Below the pieces are notes generated by a model that was given only the letters and a program-made list of their open reading frames with translations, ran no database searches and was not told the origin of the DNA. The position numbers and the translations under genes are program-made. 64,000 bases of DNA, from positions 1 to 64,000 of the forward strand of contig CAVWKS010000007.1 of the NCBI GenBank assembly GCA_963755635.1, in the 5' to 3' direction. Below are positions 10,685 to 18,682 of the stretch, one piece after another. Source of the DNA: AC-32 sp963755635. GTDB lineage: Bacteria > Actinomycetota > Thermoleophilia > Gaiellales > Gaiellaceae. Numbering within the stretch: position 1 is the stretch's first letter; every line of letters starts with the position of its first letter.

Positions 10685-10977
10685 GCCTTCATCCGAACCA
10701 GGTCCTGCTCGCTCCGGTCGTGACGGAGAAGAGCTACGAGCTGATCGAGCAGCACAAGTACTCGTTCCGGGTCCACCCGGACTCACACAAGACGCAGATC
10801 CGGCAGGCCGTCGAGGAGCTCTTCGACGTGCACGTCGAGAGCGTGAACATCGTCAAGGTGCAGTCGAAGCCGAAGCAGCGCAACTTCCGCCGCGGCACGA
10901 AGCCCGGCTGGAAGAAGGCAATCGTCCAGATCCGCCGGGGCGAGTCGATCGAGATCTTCGAAGGAGCCCAGGCCTGA
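10681..10977 (+). CDS. rplW: Ribosomal protein L23
   Basis: L23 sits at the tunnel exit and docks trigger factor and SRP; 98 aa. Conserved pieces: LAPVVTEKSYELIE and the RNFRRGTKPGWKKA RNA-binding loop. ATG at 10681 forms an ATGA overlap with the rplD stop. Confidence 0.97.
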   Translation: MSLHPNQVLLAPVVTEKSYELIEQHKYSFRVHPDSHKTQIRQAVEELFDVHVESVNIVKVQSKPKQRNFRRGTKPGWKKAIVQIRRGESIEIFEGAQA

Positions 10978-11819
10978 TGGCACTCAGGAAGTACAAGCCG
11001 ACCTCTCCCGGCCGCCGCTTCATGTCGGTCTCCGCCTTCGACGAGGTGACGAAGACCGAGCCGGAGAAGAGCCTGCTCGAGCCGATCAAGAAGAAGGGTG
11101 GGCGGAACTCGTACGGCCGCATCACGACGCGCCACCAGGGCGGCGGGCACAAGCGCCGCTACCGCACGATCGACTTCAAGCGCCTCAAGGACGGCATCCC
11201 GGCCAAGGTGGCCGCGATCGAGTACGACCCGAACCGGTCGGCCCGCATCGCGCTGCTGCACTACGCGGACGGCGCGAAGGCGTACATCCTCGCGCCCGCC
11301 CGGCTGAAGGTCGGCGCGACCGTCGAGTCCGGCCCGACCGCCGACATCAAGCCCGGAAACGCGCTCCCGCTGGAGAACATCCCGACCGGCACGCTCGTCC
11401 ACAACGTCGAGCTGAAGCCCGGCAAGGGCGGCCAGCTCGCGCGCAGCGCCGGCTCCGGGATCCAGCTCGTGGCGAAGGACGAGGGCCAGGGCGTCCTTCG
11501 GCTACCATCCGGCGAGCTGCGCCGGGTCCCGCTCACCTGCCGGGCGACGATCGGCCAGGTCGGCAACGTCGACCACGAGAACGTCACCATCGGCAAGGCG
11601 GGCCGCAGCCGCTGGAAGGGGAAGCGTCCAACGGTTCGCGGCTCGGCGATGAACCCCGTCGACCATCCGCACGGAGGCGGCGAGGGCAAGTCGAAGGGCG
11701 GCCGCCACCCGGTGACACCGTGGGGCGTGCCGACGCTCGGCAAGCGCACGCGCCGCAAGCACAAGGAATCCGACAAGTTGATCGTCCGCGGCCGCCGCCG
11801 CGGGAAGGAGAAGCGTTGA
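10977..11819 (+). CDS. rplB: Ribosomal protein L2
   Basis: L2 supports the peptidyl-transferase centre and subunit joining; 280 aa, usual length. It carries GRITTRHQGGGHKRRYR near the N-terminus and the conserved AMNPVDHPHGGGEGK loop with its histidine near the C-terminus. ATG at 10977 overlaps the rplW stop by one base (TGATG). Confidence 0.98.
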   Translation: MALRKYKPTSPGRRFMSVSAFDEVTKTEPEKSLLEPIKKKGGRNSYGRITTRHQGGGHKRRYRTIDFKRLKDGIPAKVAAIEYDPNRSARIALLHYADGAKAYILAPARLKVGATVESGPTADIKPGNALPLENIPTGTLVHNVELKPGKGGQLARSAGSGIQLVAKDEGQGVLRLPSGELRRVPLTCRATIGQVGNVDHENVTIGKAGRSRWKGKRPTVRGSAMNPVDHPHGGGEGKSKGGRHPVTPWGVPTLGKRTRRKHKESDKLIVRGRRRGKEKR

Positions 11820-12100
11820 GTCGCAGTTCAAAGAAGGGCCCGTTCGTCGAGGAGCGGCTGCTGAGCCGGATCCAGCGGATGAACGAGTCCGGCAGCAAGC
11901 AGATGGTGCGCACCTGGTCGCGCTCCTCGACCGTCTTCCCGGAGATGGTCGGGCACACGATCGCGGTCCACGACGGGCGCAAGCACGTGCCCGTCTTCGT
12001 GACCGAGCAGATGGTCGGCCACAAGCTGGGCGAGTTCGCGCCGACGCGCACCTTCCGCGGCCACTCCGGCGACCGCAAGACGGAGGTGAAGCGCACCTGA
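11816..12100 (+). CDS. rpsS: Ribosomal protein S19
   Basis: S19 of the 30S head; 94 aa. It begins SRSSKKGPFVEERLL and ends GEFAPTRTFRGHSGDRK. The start is a TTG at 11816 that overlaps the rplB stop (TTGA). This is a rarer start codon, but it fits the overlap pattern of the operon and the family's N-terminus. Confidence 0.95.
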   Translation: MSRSSKKGPFVEERLLSRIQRMNESGSKQMVRTWSRSSTVFPEMVGHTIAVHDGRKHVPVFVTEQMVGHKLGEFAPTRTFRGHSGDRKTEVKRT

Positions 12101-12576
12101 TGGCGACGACGGAGCGTCAGGAAGTTCGAGCGAGCGCCCGCTGGGTGCGCATGTCGCCGCGCAAGGCCCGGCTCGTCACGGATCACATCCGCGGCCGCTC
12201 CGTGCCCGAGGCACGCACCGTGCTCGCGTTCACGCCGCGCGCTGCGGCCCGCGAGATCGAGAAGGTGCTGCGCTCCGCCGTCGCGAACGCGGAGGCGAAC
12301 CACAACCTCGTCGGCGACGAGCTGTTCGTCTCGTCCGCGTACGTCGACGAGGGCCCGGTGATGAAGCGCTGGCGCGCCCGAGCGAGAGGCCGCGCCGCCC
12401 GGATCACGAAGCCGACCTGTCACATCACCGTCGTCCTGGCGCAGGCCGAGGCCGCGCCGGCACCGGCTCCGCCGCCCCCGGCGGAGGAAGAGAAGCCGAA
12501 GCGCGCGCCCGCGGCGAAGAAGCGCAAGGCAGCCCCGAAGAAGAACAAGCCCGTGAAGAAGGAGGCCGCTGCCTAA
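12100..12576 (+). CDS. rplV: Ribosomal protein L22 with Ala/Pro/Lys-rich C-terminal tail
   Basis: L22 lines the exit tunnel. The core (aa 1 to about 115) has WVRMSPRKARLVTDHIRG and the tunnel beta-hairpin with MKRWRARARGRAARI. A tail of about 43 residues follows, first Ala/Pro/Glu-rich, then Lys-rich (KKRKAAPKKNKPVKKE). The total of 158 aa exceeds the usual 110-120. The ATG overlaps the rpsS stop. Confidence 0.96.
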   Translation: MATTERQEVRASARWVRMSPRKARLVTDHIRGRSVPEARTVLAFTPRAAAREIEKVLRSAVANAEANHNLVGDELFVSSAYVDEGPVMKRWRARARGRAARITKPTCHITVVLAQAEAAPAPAPPPPAEEEKPKRAPAAKKRKAAPKKNKPVKKEAAA

Positions 12577-13655
12577 TGGGTCAGAAGACTCATCCCGGCG
12601 GGATGCGCGTCGGCGTCATCCACGACTGGAAGTCGAACTGGTACACGGGCACGAAGGAGTTCCCCGCGTACCTGCTCGAGGACATCAAGATCCGCGAGCA
12701 CATCCAGAACAAGCTCTCGCACGCCGGTCTCTCGGACATCCTGATCCGCAAGGACGCCCAGCGGATCACGATCGACATCTACACGGCGCGGCCGGGGATC
12801 GTGATCGGCAAGTCCGGCGTCGAGGTGGACGCGCTCCGCAAGGAGATTCACGGCATGACGAACAAGGCCGTGCACATCAACATCAACGAGATCAAGCGAC
12901 CCGAGCTCGACGCCAAGCTGGTCGCGCAGTCGATCGCCGAGCAGCTCGAGAACCGCGTCAGCTTCCGGCGGGCGATGAAGCGCTCGCTCGCATCTGCGAT
13001 CCGCTCCGGCGCGCACGGCGTCAAGGTGCAGTGCGGCGGCCGGCTCGGCGGCGGCGAGATGAGCCGCTCCGAGATGTACTCCGAGGGACGCGTTCCGCTG
13101 CACACGATCCGCGCGGACATCGACTACGGCTTCGCCGAGGCGAAGACGACCTTCGGCCGGATCGGCGTGAAGGTCTGGATCAACAAGGGCGAGATCATGC
13201 CGGAGGGCTACGAGGGCATCTCCCAGCGCGACGCGCGGCTCGGCGACCAGGACCAGGCACGCCGCCGCGGCGGCACCGCCGAGGGCCTCGGCGCGTCGCG
13301 TGAGGGCGGCCGCGGCCGTGGGCAGGACCGCGAAGGTCTCGGCCCGGTGCGCCAGCGAAAGCGCGGCCAGGGCGGCGGCCCGCGCCGCCCCGGCGGGCGC
13401 GACCGCGCGCGCGGGCAGGACAACGTCGAGCGCCCGCGCACCGACGAAGAGGCCACGTCGGCCGAGGGACGCGAGCAGCCGCCGGTCGAGCCCGAGACGC
13501 AGGCCGTCCCGGAGGCCGTCGCCGAGGCGCCGGATACGACCACGCCGAAGAAGCAGGTCGAGGACCCGACGAAGCTCGACGCCTCGGGAGACCCGGCGGC
13601 CGAGGAGAAGCCAAAGCCAAAGCCGAAGCCCCGTAGCAGGAAGAAGACCACCTGA
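12576..13655 (+). CDS. rpsC: Ribosomal protein S3 with about 150-aa C-terminal extension
   Basis: S3 guards the mRNA entry site. The core (aa 1 to about 210) holds the KH domain with GIVIGKSGVEVDALRKE and ends KVWINKGEIMPEGYEG. The remaining roughly 150 residues are low-complexity: Arg/Gly-rich (QRKRGQGGGPRRPGGRDRAR), then Pro/Glu/Ala-rich, then a basic KPKPKPRSRKK end. The total of 359 aa is far above the usual 210-280. The frame is continuous and ends exactly at the rplP start (TGATG), so the extension looks real. Confidence 0.96.
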   Translation: MGQKTHPGGMRVGVIHDWKSNWYTGTKEFPAYLLEDIKIREHIQNKLSHAGLSDILIRKDAQRITIDIYTARPGIVIGKSGVEVDALRKEIHGMTNKAVHININEIKRPELDAKLVAQSIAEQLENRVSFRRAMKRSLASAIRSGAHGVKVQCGGRLGGGEMSRSEMYSEGRVPLHTIRADIDYGFAEAKTTFGRIGVKVWINKGEIMPEGYEGISQRDARLGDQDQARRRGGTAEGLGASREGGRGRGQDREGLGPVRQRKRGQGGGPRRPGGRDRARGQDNVERPRTDEEATSAEGREQPPVEPETQAVPEAVAEAPDTTTPKKQVEDPTKLDASGDPAAEEKPKPKPKPRSRKKTT

Positions 13656-14080
13656 TGCTGCTCCCGAAGAAGACCAAGTTCCGCAAGTACCAGCGCGGCC
13701 GCCGCCGTGGCCTCTCCAAGGGCCAGACGACGGTGCAGGCCGGCGACTACGGCCTGAAGGCACTCGAGGCCGGCTGGGTGACGAACCGCCAGATCGAGGC
13801 CGCCCGAATCGCGATGACGCGCAAGATCCGCCGCGGCGGCAAGGTCTGGATCAACGTCTTCCCGGACAAGCCGGTGACGCAGAAGCCCGCCGAGACGCGC
13901 ATGGGCTCCGGCAAGGGCGCGCCAGAGCACTGGGTCGCGGTCGTCAAGCCGGGCCGGGTCATGTTCGAGCTCGCCGGCGTGGACGAGCCGCTGGCCAAGG
14001 AGGCGCTGCGGCTGGCCGGCCGCAAGCTGCCGATCAAGACGAAGGTCGTCACGAGGGAGGCGGATCTCTTTGCGAGCTAG
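13655..14080 (+). CDS. rplP: Ribosomal protein L16
   Basis: L16 contacts the elbow of A-site tRNA; 141 aa. It begins LLPKKTKFRKYQRGR, and RMGSGKGAPEHWVAVVKPGR is the conserved loop. It overlaps rpmC by 11 bases. Confidence 0.97.
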   Translation: MLLPKKTKFRKYQRGRRRGLSKGQTTVQAGDYGLKALEAGWVTNRQIEAARIAMTRKIRRGGKVWINVFPDKPVTQKPAETRMGSGKGAPEHWVAVVKPGRVMFELAGVDEPLAKEALRLAGRKLPIKTKVVTREADLFAS

Positions 14081-14282
14081 AGAGCTGCGGGACATGACCG
14101 ACGAAGAGCTGGAGAACCGCTTGGCAGATACGCGCCAGGAGCTGTTCAACCTGCGCTTCCAGGGCGCGACCGGTGCGCTCGAGAACACCGCGCGCCTCAA
14201 GCTCGCGAAGCGCGAGATCGCCCGAATCCTGACCGTCCGCAACGAACGAGCCACACGGCTCACGAGTGAGACACATGGCTGA
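14070..14282 (+). CDS. rpmC: Ribosomal protein L29
   Basis: L29 sits beside the tunnel exit; 70 aa. The pattern RARELRDMTDEELENRL, then ELFNLRFQ, then LKLAKREIARILTV is diagnostic. The start is a TTG at 14070, inside the end of rplP and preceded by GGGAGG. The 3' end overlaps the rpsQ start region by 8 bases. Confidence 0.94.
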   Translation: MRARELRDMTDEELENRLADTRQELFNLRFQGATGALENTARLKLAKREIARILTVRNERATRLTSETHG

Positions 14283-14949
14283 CGAAGAAAAGAACGAGAC
14301 AACAGACGAAGAGACCGAGCCGACCGAGCCGCAGGCCGAGGTCGAAGAGCCCACGGCCGAGGTCGAAGAGCCGCAGGCCGAGGCCCAGCCGGAGGAGACC
14401 CCGGAGGCCGAAGAGCCGGCACCCGAGCCCGAGCCGGTCGCCGAGGCGGCGGAGGAGCCGAGCGGCGAGGTGCCCGTGGAAGAAGCCGAGGCAGTCGCCG
14501 AGGAGACCGGCGAGGAGCCGGCAGCCGAAGCCCCTGCTGCGGCCGAGCCAGAGCCGGAGGCGGCTCCTCCGGCGCAGCCCACGCCCAAGGCGAAGCGCAA
14601 GCGGATGCCGCGCTCGGAGCGCCACAAGCACTCGAAGCCGAAGCGCGAGCGCCCGGCCGAGCGCCGCCCGATAGTCCGCCTGCCCAAGCCCGAGCACGAG
14701 CGCGGCCGCCGCCAGGAGCGCCGCGGAGTCGTCGTCTCGAACGCGATGGACAAGACGATCGTCGTCAAGGTCGACACGGTGAGGGCGCACCCGCGCTACA
14801 AGAAGGTCATCCGCCGCTCGACCAAGTTCCACGCGCACGACGAGCAGAACGCGGCGAAGGTCGGCGACCTCGTCCGGATCGTCGAGACGCGCCCGATCTC
14901 GAAGTCGAAGAACTGGCGCCTCGCCGAGGTCCTGGAGGCAGCGAAGTGA
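14275..14949 (+). CDS. rpsQ: Ribosomal protein S17 with about 145-aa N-terminal extension
   Basis: The C-terminal 80 residues are S17 (RRGVVVSNAMDKTIVVKV, then HPRYKKVIRRSTKF and DLVRIVETRPISKSK). They follow a long N-terminal extension: aa 1-103 almost entirely Glu, Pro and Ala, then aa 104-146 strongly basic (KAKRKRMPRSERHKHSKPKR). The total is 224 aa against a usual 80-90. ATG 14275 has a GAGTGAG ribosome site. A GTG at 14266 is also in frame. No internal start with a good ribosome site is seen before the core, so the fusion is likely translated whole. The role of the tail is unknown. Confidence 0.93.
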   Translation: MADEEKNETTDEETEPTEPQAEVEEPTAEVEEPQAEAQPEETPEAEEPAPEPEPVAEAAEEPSGEVPVEEAEAVAEETGEEPAAEAPAAAEPEPEAAPPAQPTPKAKRKRMPRSERHKHSKPKRERPAERRPIVRLPKPEHERGRRQERRGVVVSNAMDKTIVVKVDTVRAHPRYKKVIRRSTKFHAHDEQNAAKVGDLVRIVETRPISKSKNWRLAEVLEAAK

Positions 14950-15314
14950 TCCAGCAGGAATCGAGACTGCGCGTGGCCGACAACACCGGCGCCCGCGAGA
15001 TCCTCTGCATCCGCGTCAAGGGCGGCTCCAAGCGCCGCTACGCGCGGGTCGGCGACGTGATCACGGCCACCGTCAAGACCGCGAGCCCGCAGGGAGCGGT
15101 CAAGAAGGGCGAGGTCGTCCAGGCGGTCGTCGTCCGCACGCGGAAGCCGTTCGGCCGCGACGACGGCACCACGATCGCCTTCGACGAGAACGCGGCAGTG
15201 CTGATCGACAGCGCGCGCAACCCGCGCGGCACGCGCATCTTCGGGCCCGTCGCCCGCGAGCTGCGCGAGAAGAACTTCATGAAGATCGTCTCGCTCGCCC
15301 CGGAGGTTCTCTAG
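14946..15314 (+). CDS. rplN: Ribosomal protein L14
   Basis: L14 contributes to an intersubunit bridge; 122 aa, standard. It begins IQQESRLRVADNTGAREI, and FDENAAVLID and GTRIFGPVARELR are conserved blocks. The GTG start overlaps the rpsQ stop (GTGA). Confidence 0.97.
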   Translation: MIQQESRLRVADNTGAREILCIRVKGGSKRRYARVGDVITATVKTASPQGAVKKGEVVQAVVVRTRKPFGRDDGTTIAFDENAAVLIDSARNPRGTRIFGPVARELREKNFMKIVSLAPEVL

Positions 15315-15686
15315 ATGACCACCAAGATGAAGATCCGCAAAGGCGACCTCGTCCAGATGCTCGCCGGCAAGGACCGCGGCAAGCAGGGCCGCGTGATCGA
15401 GTCGCGCCCGCGCGAGCGGCGCGTGATCGTCGAGAACCTGAACACCGTCAAGCGCCACATGCGTCCTCAGCCGATGCGCGACTCGAGCCGCATGGGCGGC
15501 GCCGCGATGACGCCCGGCGGCGTGATCGCGAAGTCGGCGCCGGTTCCGGTCTCGAACGTGATGCTCGTCTGCCCCACGTGCAACCGCCCGACGCGGATCG
15601 GGATGACCACGAAGGAGGTCAAGGGCCGCGACGTGCACGTACGCGTCTGCAAGCGGGCCGACTGCCTCCAGGAGATCGACAAGTGA
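15315..15686 (+). CDS. rplX: Ribosomal protein L24
   Basis: L24 initiates 50S assembly; 123 aa from ATG 15315, directly after the rplN stop. A second ATG at 15327 (MKIRKGD) matches many family N-termini and could be the true start. The KOW segment is KIRKGDLVQMLAGKDRGKQG. A four-cysteine set (CPTC, then CKRADC) near the C-terminus suggests a zinc-binding form. Confidence 0.96.
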   Translation: MTTKMKIRKGDLVQMLAGKDRGKQGRVIESRPRERRVIVENLNTVKRHMRPQPMRDSSRMGGAAMTPGGVIAKSAPVPVSNVMLVCPTCNRPTRIGMTTKEVKGRDVHVRVCKRADCLQEIDK

Positions 15687-16273
15687 GCGCCGTGGAAAAC
15701 GGCTACCAGCCCCGGCTGAAGGATCGCTACGACAGCGAGCTCCGCGAGCGCCTCAAGGACGAGCTCGGCGTGAGCACGGTCATGCAGGTCCCGCGCGTCT
15801 CGAAGATCACGCTCAACATGGGCGTCGGCGAGGCGAAGACCGACGCGAAGCAGCTCGACAGCGCGATCGAGGAGCTGTCGACGATCGCCGGGCAGCGCGC
15901 GCAGGTGCGCCTCGCCCGCAAGTCGGTCGCCGGCTTCAAGGTGCGCGAGGGGATGCCGGTCGGCGCGCGCGTGACGCTGCGCGGCGCCCGCATGTGGGAG
16001 TTTCTCGACCGACTGGTCTCGATCGCCCTGCCGCGCATTCGCGACTTCCGCGGGCTCAACCCGCGCTCGTTCGACGGCCGCGGCAACTACTCGCTCGGGA
16101 TCCGCGAGCAGATCATCTTCCCGGAGATCGACTACGACTCGATCGGCAGCATCCGCGGCCTCGACGTCGCGATCACGACGACGGCCGAGAACGACGAGCA
16201 GGGGCTCGCGCTCCTGCGCTCGCTCGGAATGCCGTTCGCACAACAGCAGAGCGAAGAAGAAGGAGAGCAATAG
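15683..16273 (+). CDS. rplE: Ribosomal protein L5
   Basis: L5 binds 5S rRNA in the central protuberance; 196 aa from GTG 15683 (GTGA overlap). A GTG at 15692 is also possible. Conserved: VPRVSKITLNMGVGEA, FKVREGMPVGARVTLRG, and RGLDVAITTTAENDEQ near the end. Confidence 0.96.
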   Translation: MSAVENGYQPRLKDRYDSELRERLKDELGVSTVMQVPRVSKITLNMGVGEAKTDAKQLDSAIEELSTIAGQRAQVRLARKSVAGFKVREGMPVGARVTLRGARMWEFLDRLVSIALPRIRDFRGLNPRSFDGRGNYSLGIREQIIFPEIDYDSIGSIRGLDVAITTTAENDEQGLALLRSLGMPFAQQQSEEEGEQ

Positions 16274-16459
16274 GTGGCACGCAAGGCGTTGATCGAAAAA
16301 TCCCACAAGCCCCAGCGGTTCAAGACGCGGGCCTACTCGCGCTGCAACCGCTGCGGGCGTCCGCGTGCGGTGTACAAGAAGTTCGGCCTCTGCCGGATCT
16401 GCCTGCGCGACCTCGCGCACGAAGGCGTGATCCCGGGCATGACCAAATCGAGCTGGTAA
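16274..16459 (+). CDS. rpsZ: Ribosomal protein S14, zinc-binding type
   Basis: S14 of the 30S head; 61 aa, the short zinc-ribbon form with CNRCG and CRICLRDLA pairs. Starts at GTG 16274, directly after rplE; stop shares a base with rpsH. Having the zinc form inside the spc operon fits Gram-positive relatives. Confidence 0.96.
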   Translation: MARKALIEKSHKPQRFKTRAYSRCNRCGRPRAVYKKFGLCRICLRDLAHEGVIPGMTKSSW

Positions 16460-16860
16460 TGCAGACAGACCCGATCGCAGACATGCTCACCCGGATCCGG
16501 AACGCCAACAAGGCGCTCCAGGAGACCGTCGAGATGCCGAGCTCGCGCTTGAAGTCGGAGATCGCCCGCCTGCTCAAGGAAGAGGGCTACATCCGCGACT
16601 TCCACGTCGAGCGGCAGGAGCCCCTGCCGTACGACACGCTGACGGTCGAGCTCAAGTTCGGCCGCAACCGCGAGCGCGTGATCACCGACCTGAAGCGAGT
16701 CTCCAAGCCGGGCCGCCGCGTCTACGCACGGAAGGACCGCCTGCCGCGCGTCCTCGGCGGCATGGGCATCTCCATCCTGTCCACCTCCAATGGCCTGATC
16801 ACGAGCCGGACCGCGGAAGAGCGCGGCGTCGGCGGAGAAGTGATCTGTTTCGTCTGGTAG
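16459..16860 (+). CDS. rpsH: Ribosomal protein S8
   Basis: S8 binds the central domain of 16S rRNA; 133 aa. It begins QTDPIADMLTRIRNAN and ends with SRTAEERGVGGEVICFVW. The ATG overlaps the rpsZ stop (TAATG). Confidence 0.97.
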   Translation: MQTDPIADMLTRIRNANKALQETVEMPSSRLKSEIARLLKEEGYIRDFHVERQEPLPYDTLTVELKFGRNRERVITDLKRVSKPGRRVYARKDRLPRVLGGMGISILSTSNGLITSRTAEERGVGGEVICFVW

Positions 16861-16863
16861 CGC

Positions 16864-17397
16864 ATGAGTCGAATCGGCAGACAGCCCATCGAGCTTCCGA
16901 GCGGCGTCTCGGTCTCGCTTTCGCCTGGGCGCGTGATGGTGAACGGCCCGCTCGGCGAGCTGAGCCAGCAGGTGCCCGACCGGATGAAGGTCGAGCAGGA
17001 CAACGGCACGATCACCGTGACGCGCCCCACCGAGCGCGGCGACGACCGCGCGCTGCACGGGCTGACGCGCACGCTGATCGCGAACATGGTCGAGGGCGTC
17101 ACGAGCGGCTTCTCCAAGAGGCTCGAGATCCAGGGCGTCGGCTACCGCGCCTCGCTGCGCGGCGTCGACCTGGAGCTGAACGTCGGCTACTCGCACCCGG
17201 TCGTGCTGAAGGCGCCGCAGGGGATCACGTTCGAGGTGCCCACGCCGACCGAGGTGATCGTCAAGGGCATCGACAAGCAGCAGGTCGGCCAGATCGCCGC
17301 CGAGGTGCGCAAGGTGCGCCCGCCCGAGCCGTACAAGGGCAAGGGCATCCGCTACGAGGGCGAGTACGTCCGCCGGAAGGTCGGGAAGCGCGCATGA
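16864..17397 (+). CDS. rplF: Ribosomal protein L6
   Basis: L6 lies near the factor-binding site; 177 aa. It starts SRIGRQPIELPSGV and ends with the conserved PEPYKGKGIRYEGEYVRRK. Begins 3 bases after rpsH and overlaps rplR (ATGA). Confidence 0.98.
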   Translation: MSRIGRQPIELPSGVSVSLSPGRVMVNGPLGELSQQVPDRMKVEQDNGTITVTRPTERGDDRALHGLTRTLIANMVEGVTSGFSKRLEIQGVGYRASLRGVDLELNVGYSHPVVLKAPQGITFEVPTPTEVIVKGIDKQQVGQIAAEVRKVRPPEPYKGKGIRYEGEYVRRKVGKRA

Positions 17398-17750
17398 GCA
17401 CGCTCACCGTCAGGAAGGCGCGCGAGCGCCGCCACAAGCGCGTGCGCGGCAAGGTCTTCGGCACCGCCGATCGGCCGCGCCTGGTCGTGTTCCGCTCGAA
17501 CCGCGGGATCGAGGCGCAGCTCGTCGACGACCTCGAGGGCCGCACGCTCGCCGGCGCGAGCTGGCTGCAGCTGAAGAAGTCGTTCAAGGGCAACAAGACA
17601 GCGCAGGCCGCCGAGGTGGGCAAGGAGCTCGCCAAGCGCGCGAAGGACGCGGGGGTCGAGACCGTCGTCTTCGACCGTGGCGGCTACCTCTACCACGGCA
17701 GGGTCAAGGCGCTCGCTGACGCGGCGCGCGAAGGAGGACTGAAGTTCTAG
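17394..17750 (+). CDS. rplR: Ribosomal protein L18
   Basis: L18 binds 5S rRNA; 118 aa. Typical blocks: RRHKRVRGKVFGTADRPRL, ASWLQLKKSF and VVFDRGGYLYHGRVKALAD. It is followed by a 163-base structured gap rather than the usual direct join to rpsE. Confidence 0.97.
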   Translation: MSTLTVRKARERRHKRVRGKVFGTADRPRLVVFRSNRGIEAQLVDDLEGRTLAGASWLQLKKSFKGNKTAQAAEVGKELAKRAKDAGVETVVFDRGGYLYHGRVKALADAAREGGLKF

Positions 17751-17913
17751 TGCTCCATCCAGCAATACATACCGGCCTCTGGCCCGCGATCACGCGGCGC
17801 CAGAGCCCACCCTTGCCCTTGGCAAGGCAATTCAGCCTTGCCGCGGTCAAGTGCGAACTCTGGCTTGGTGCTCGCGACCCAGAGACTCGGCGGCATTACT
17901 GGAAGGAGCACTG
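17751..17913 (+). promoter_or_regulatory. Structured RNA gap inside the spc operon (rplR-rpsE)
   Basis: No reading frame of note. Four stems can be drawn. (1) 17774-17807 is a long hairpin: GGC/GCC, TCTGGC/GCCAGA and CCGCG/CGCGG with an ATCA loop and two single-base bulges. (2) 17811-17827: CCTTGCC-ctt-GGCAAGG. (3) 17822-17841: GCAAGGC-aattca-GCCTTGC, which shares bases with stem 2, so only one can form. (4) 17858-17884: CTCTGG/CCAGAG. The TCTGGC at 17859-17864 could also pair with GCCAGA of stem 1. A strong GGAAGGAG precedes rpsE. Switching leader or r-protein binding site is inference. Confidence 0.5.
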
Positions 17914-18531
17914 ATGGCGATCGAGGAACGCGAGTCGAGAGAGCTCAAGGAGCGCGTGGTCGAGATCAACCGCGTCGCCAAGGTGGTCAAGGGCGGCCGG
18001 CGGTTCTCGTTCACGGCGCTCGTCGTGATCGGCGACGAGGTCGACCGGGTCGGCCTGGGCTACGGCAAGGCGCGCGAGGTGCCGCTCGCGATCTCGAAGG
18101 CCGTCGACGACGCCAAGAAGAACATCTTCGACGTACCGCGCCACGGGACGACGATCACGCACGAGATCCTCGGCGAGTTCGGCGCCGCGCGCGTGCTGCT
18201 GCGGCCGGCGAGCGAGGGAACCGGCGTGATCGCCGGCGGCGGCGTCCGCGCCGTGCTCGAGCTGGCCGGGATCCGCGACATCCTCGCGAAGAGCCTGGGC
18301 ACGACGAACCCGATCAACATGCTGAAGGCGACCGTCAACGGCCTGCAGCGGCTGCGCCGGCCTGATGAAGTGGCGGCGACGCGCGGCCTGACGATCAGCC
18401 AGGTCCTGCCGGTGAGCGCGAAGCCACCGGCCGAGCAAGAGGAAGAGCCCCAGCCCGAGCCACCGCCGGCCGAGCCGGTCGCGGTGACAGAGGAGAGCGA
18501 TGGCGAAGCTGAAGATCACGCAGACGCGTAG
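17914..18531 (+). CDS. rpsE: Ribosomal protein S5 with acidic C-terminal tail
   Basis: S5 acts in decoding fidelity near the mRNA entry; 205 aa from ATG 17914 with GGAAGGAG upstream. Core: KVVKGGRRFSFTALVVIGD, GVIAGGGVRAVLELAGI and SLGTTNPINMLKAT. The last 35 or so residues are Glu/Pro-rich, beyond the usual end. The coding end overlaps rpmD by 32 bases. In-frame codons upstream of 17914 belong to the structured gap and are unlikely to be translated. Confidence 0.96.
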   Translation: MAIEERESRELKERVVEINRVAKVVKGGRRFSFTALVVIGDEVDRVGLGYGKAREVPLAISKAVDDAKKNIFDVPRHGTTITHEILGEFGAARVLLRPASEGTGVIAGGGVRAVLELAGIRDILAKSLGTTNPINMLKATVNGLQRLRRPDEVAATRGLTISQVLPVSAKPPAEQEEEPQPEPPPAEPVAVTEESDGEAEDHADA

Positions 18532-18682
18532 CTCGATCGGCCAGAGCCAGCGCCACCGTGGCACCCTCCGCGCGCTCGGCCTGGGCAAGATCGGCCGCAG
18601 CGTGGAACGGGACGAAAGCCCGCAGCTCGCCGGTATGCTGAGGAAGGTCCGTCACCTCGTGAGGGTGGACTCCGATGCCTGA
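18500..18682 (+). CDS. rpmD: Ribosomal protein L30
   Basis: L30, 60 aa, standard small size. KLKITQTRSSIGQSQRHRGT and LRALGLGKIGRSVERDES are diagnostic. The ATG lies inside the acidic tail of rpsE; the 3' end overlaps rplO by 8 bases. Confidence 0.96.
   Translation: MAKLKITQTRSSIGQSQRHRGTLRALGLGKIGRSVERDESPQLAGMLRKVRHLVRVDSDA

Noticed and set aside
17851..17913. N-terminal extension of S5 starting at an upstream GTG
   Set aside because: The extra residues fall in the structured gap and do not resemble S5; ATG 17914 has the strong ribosome site.
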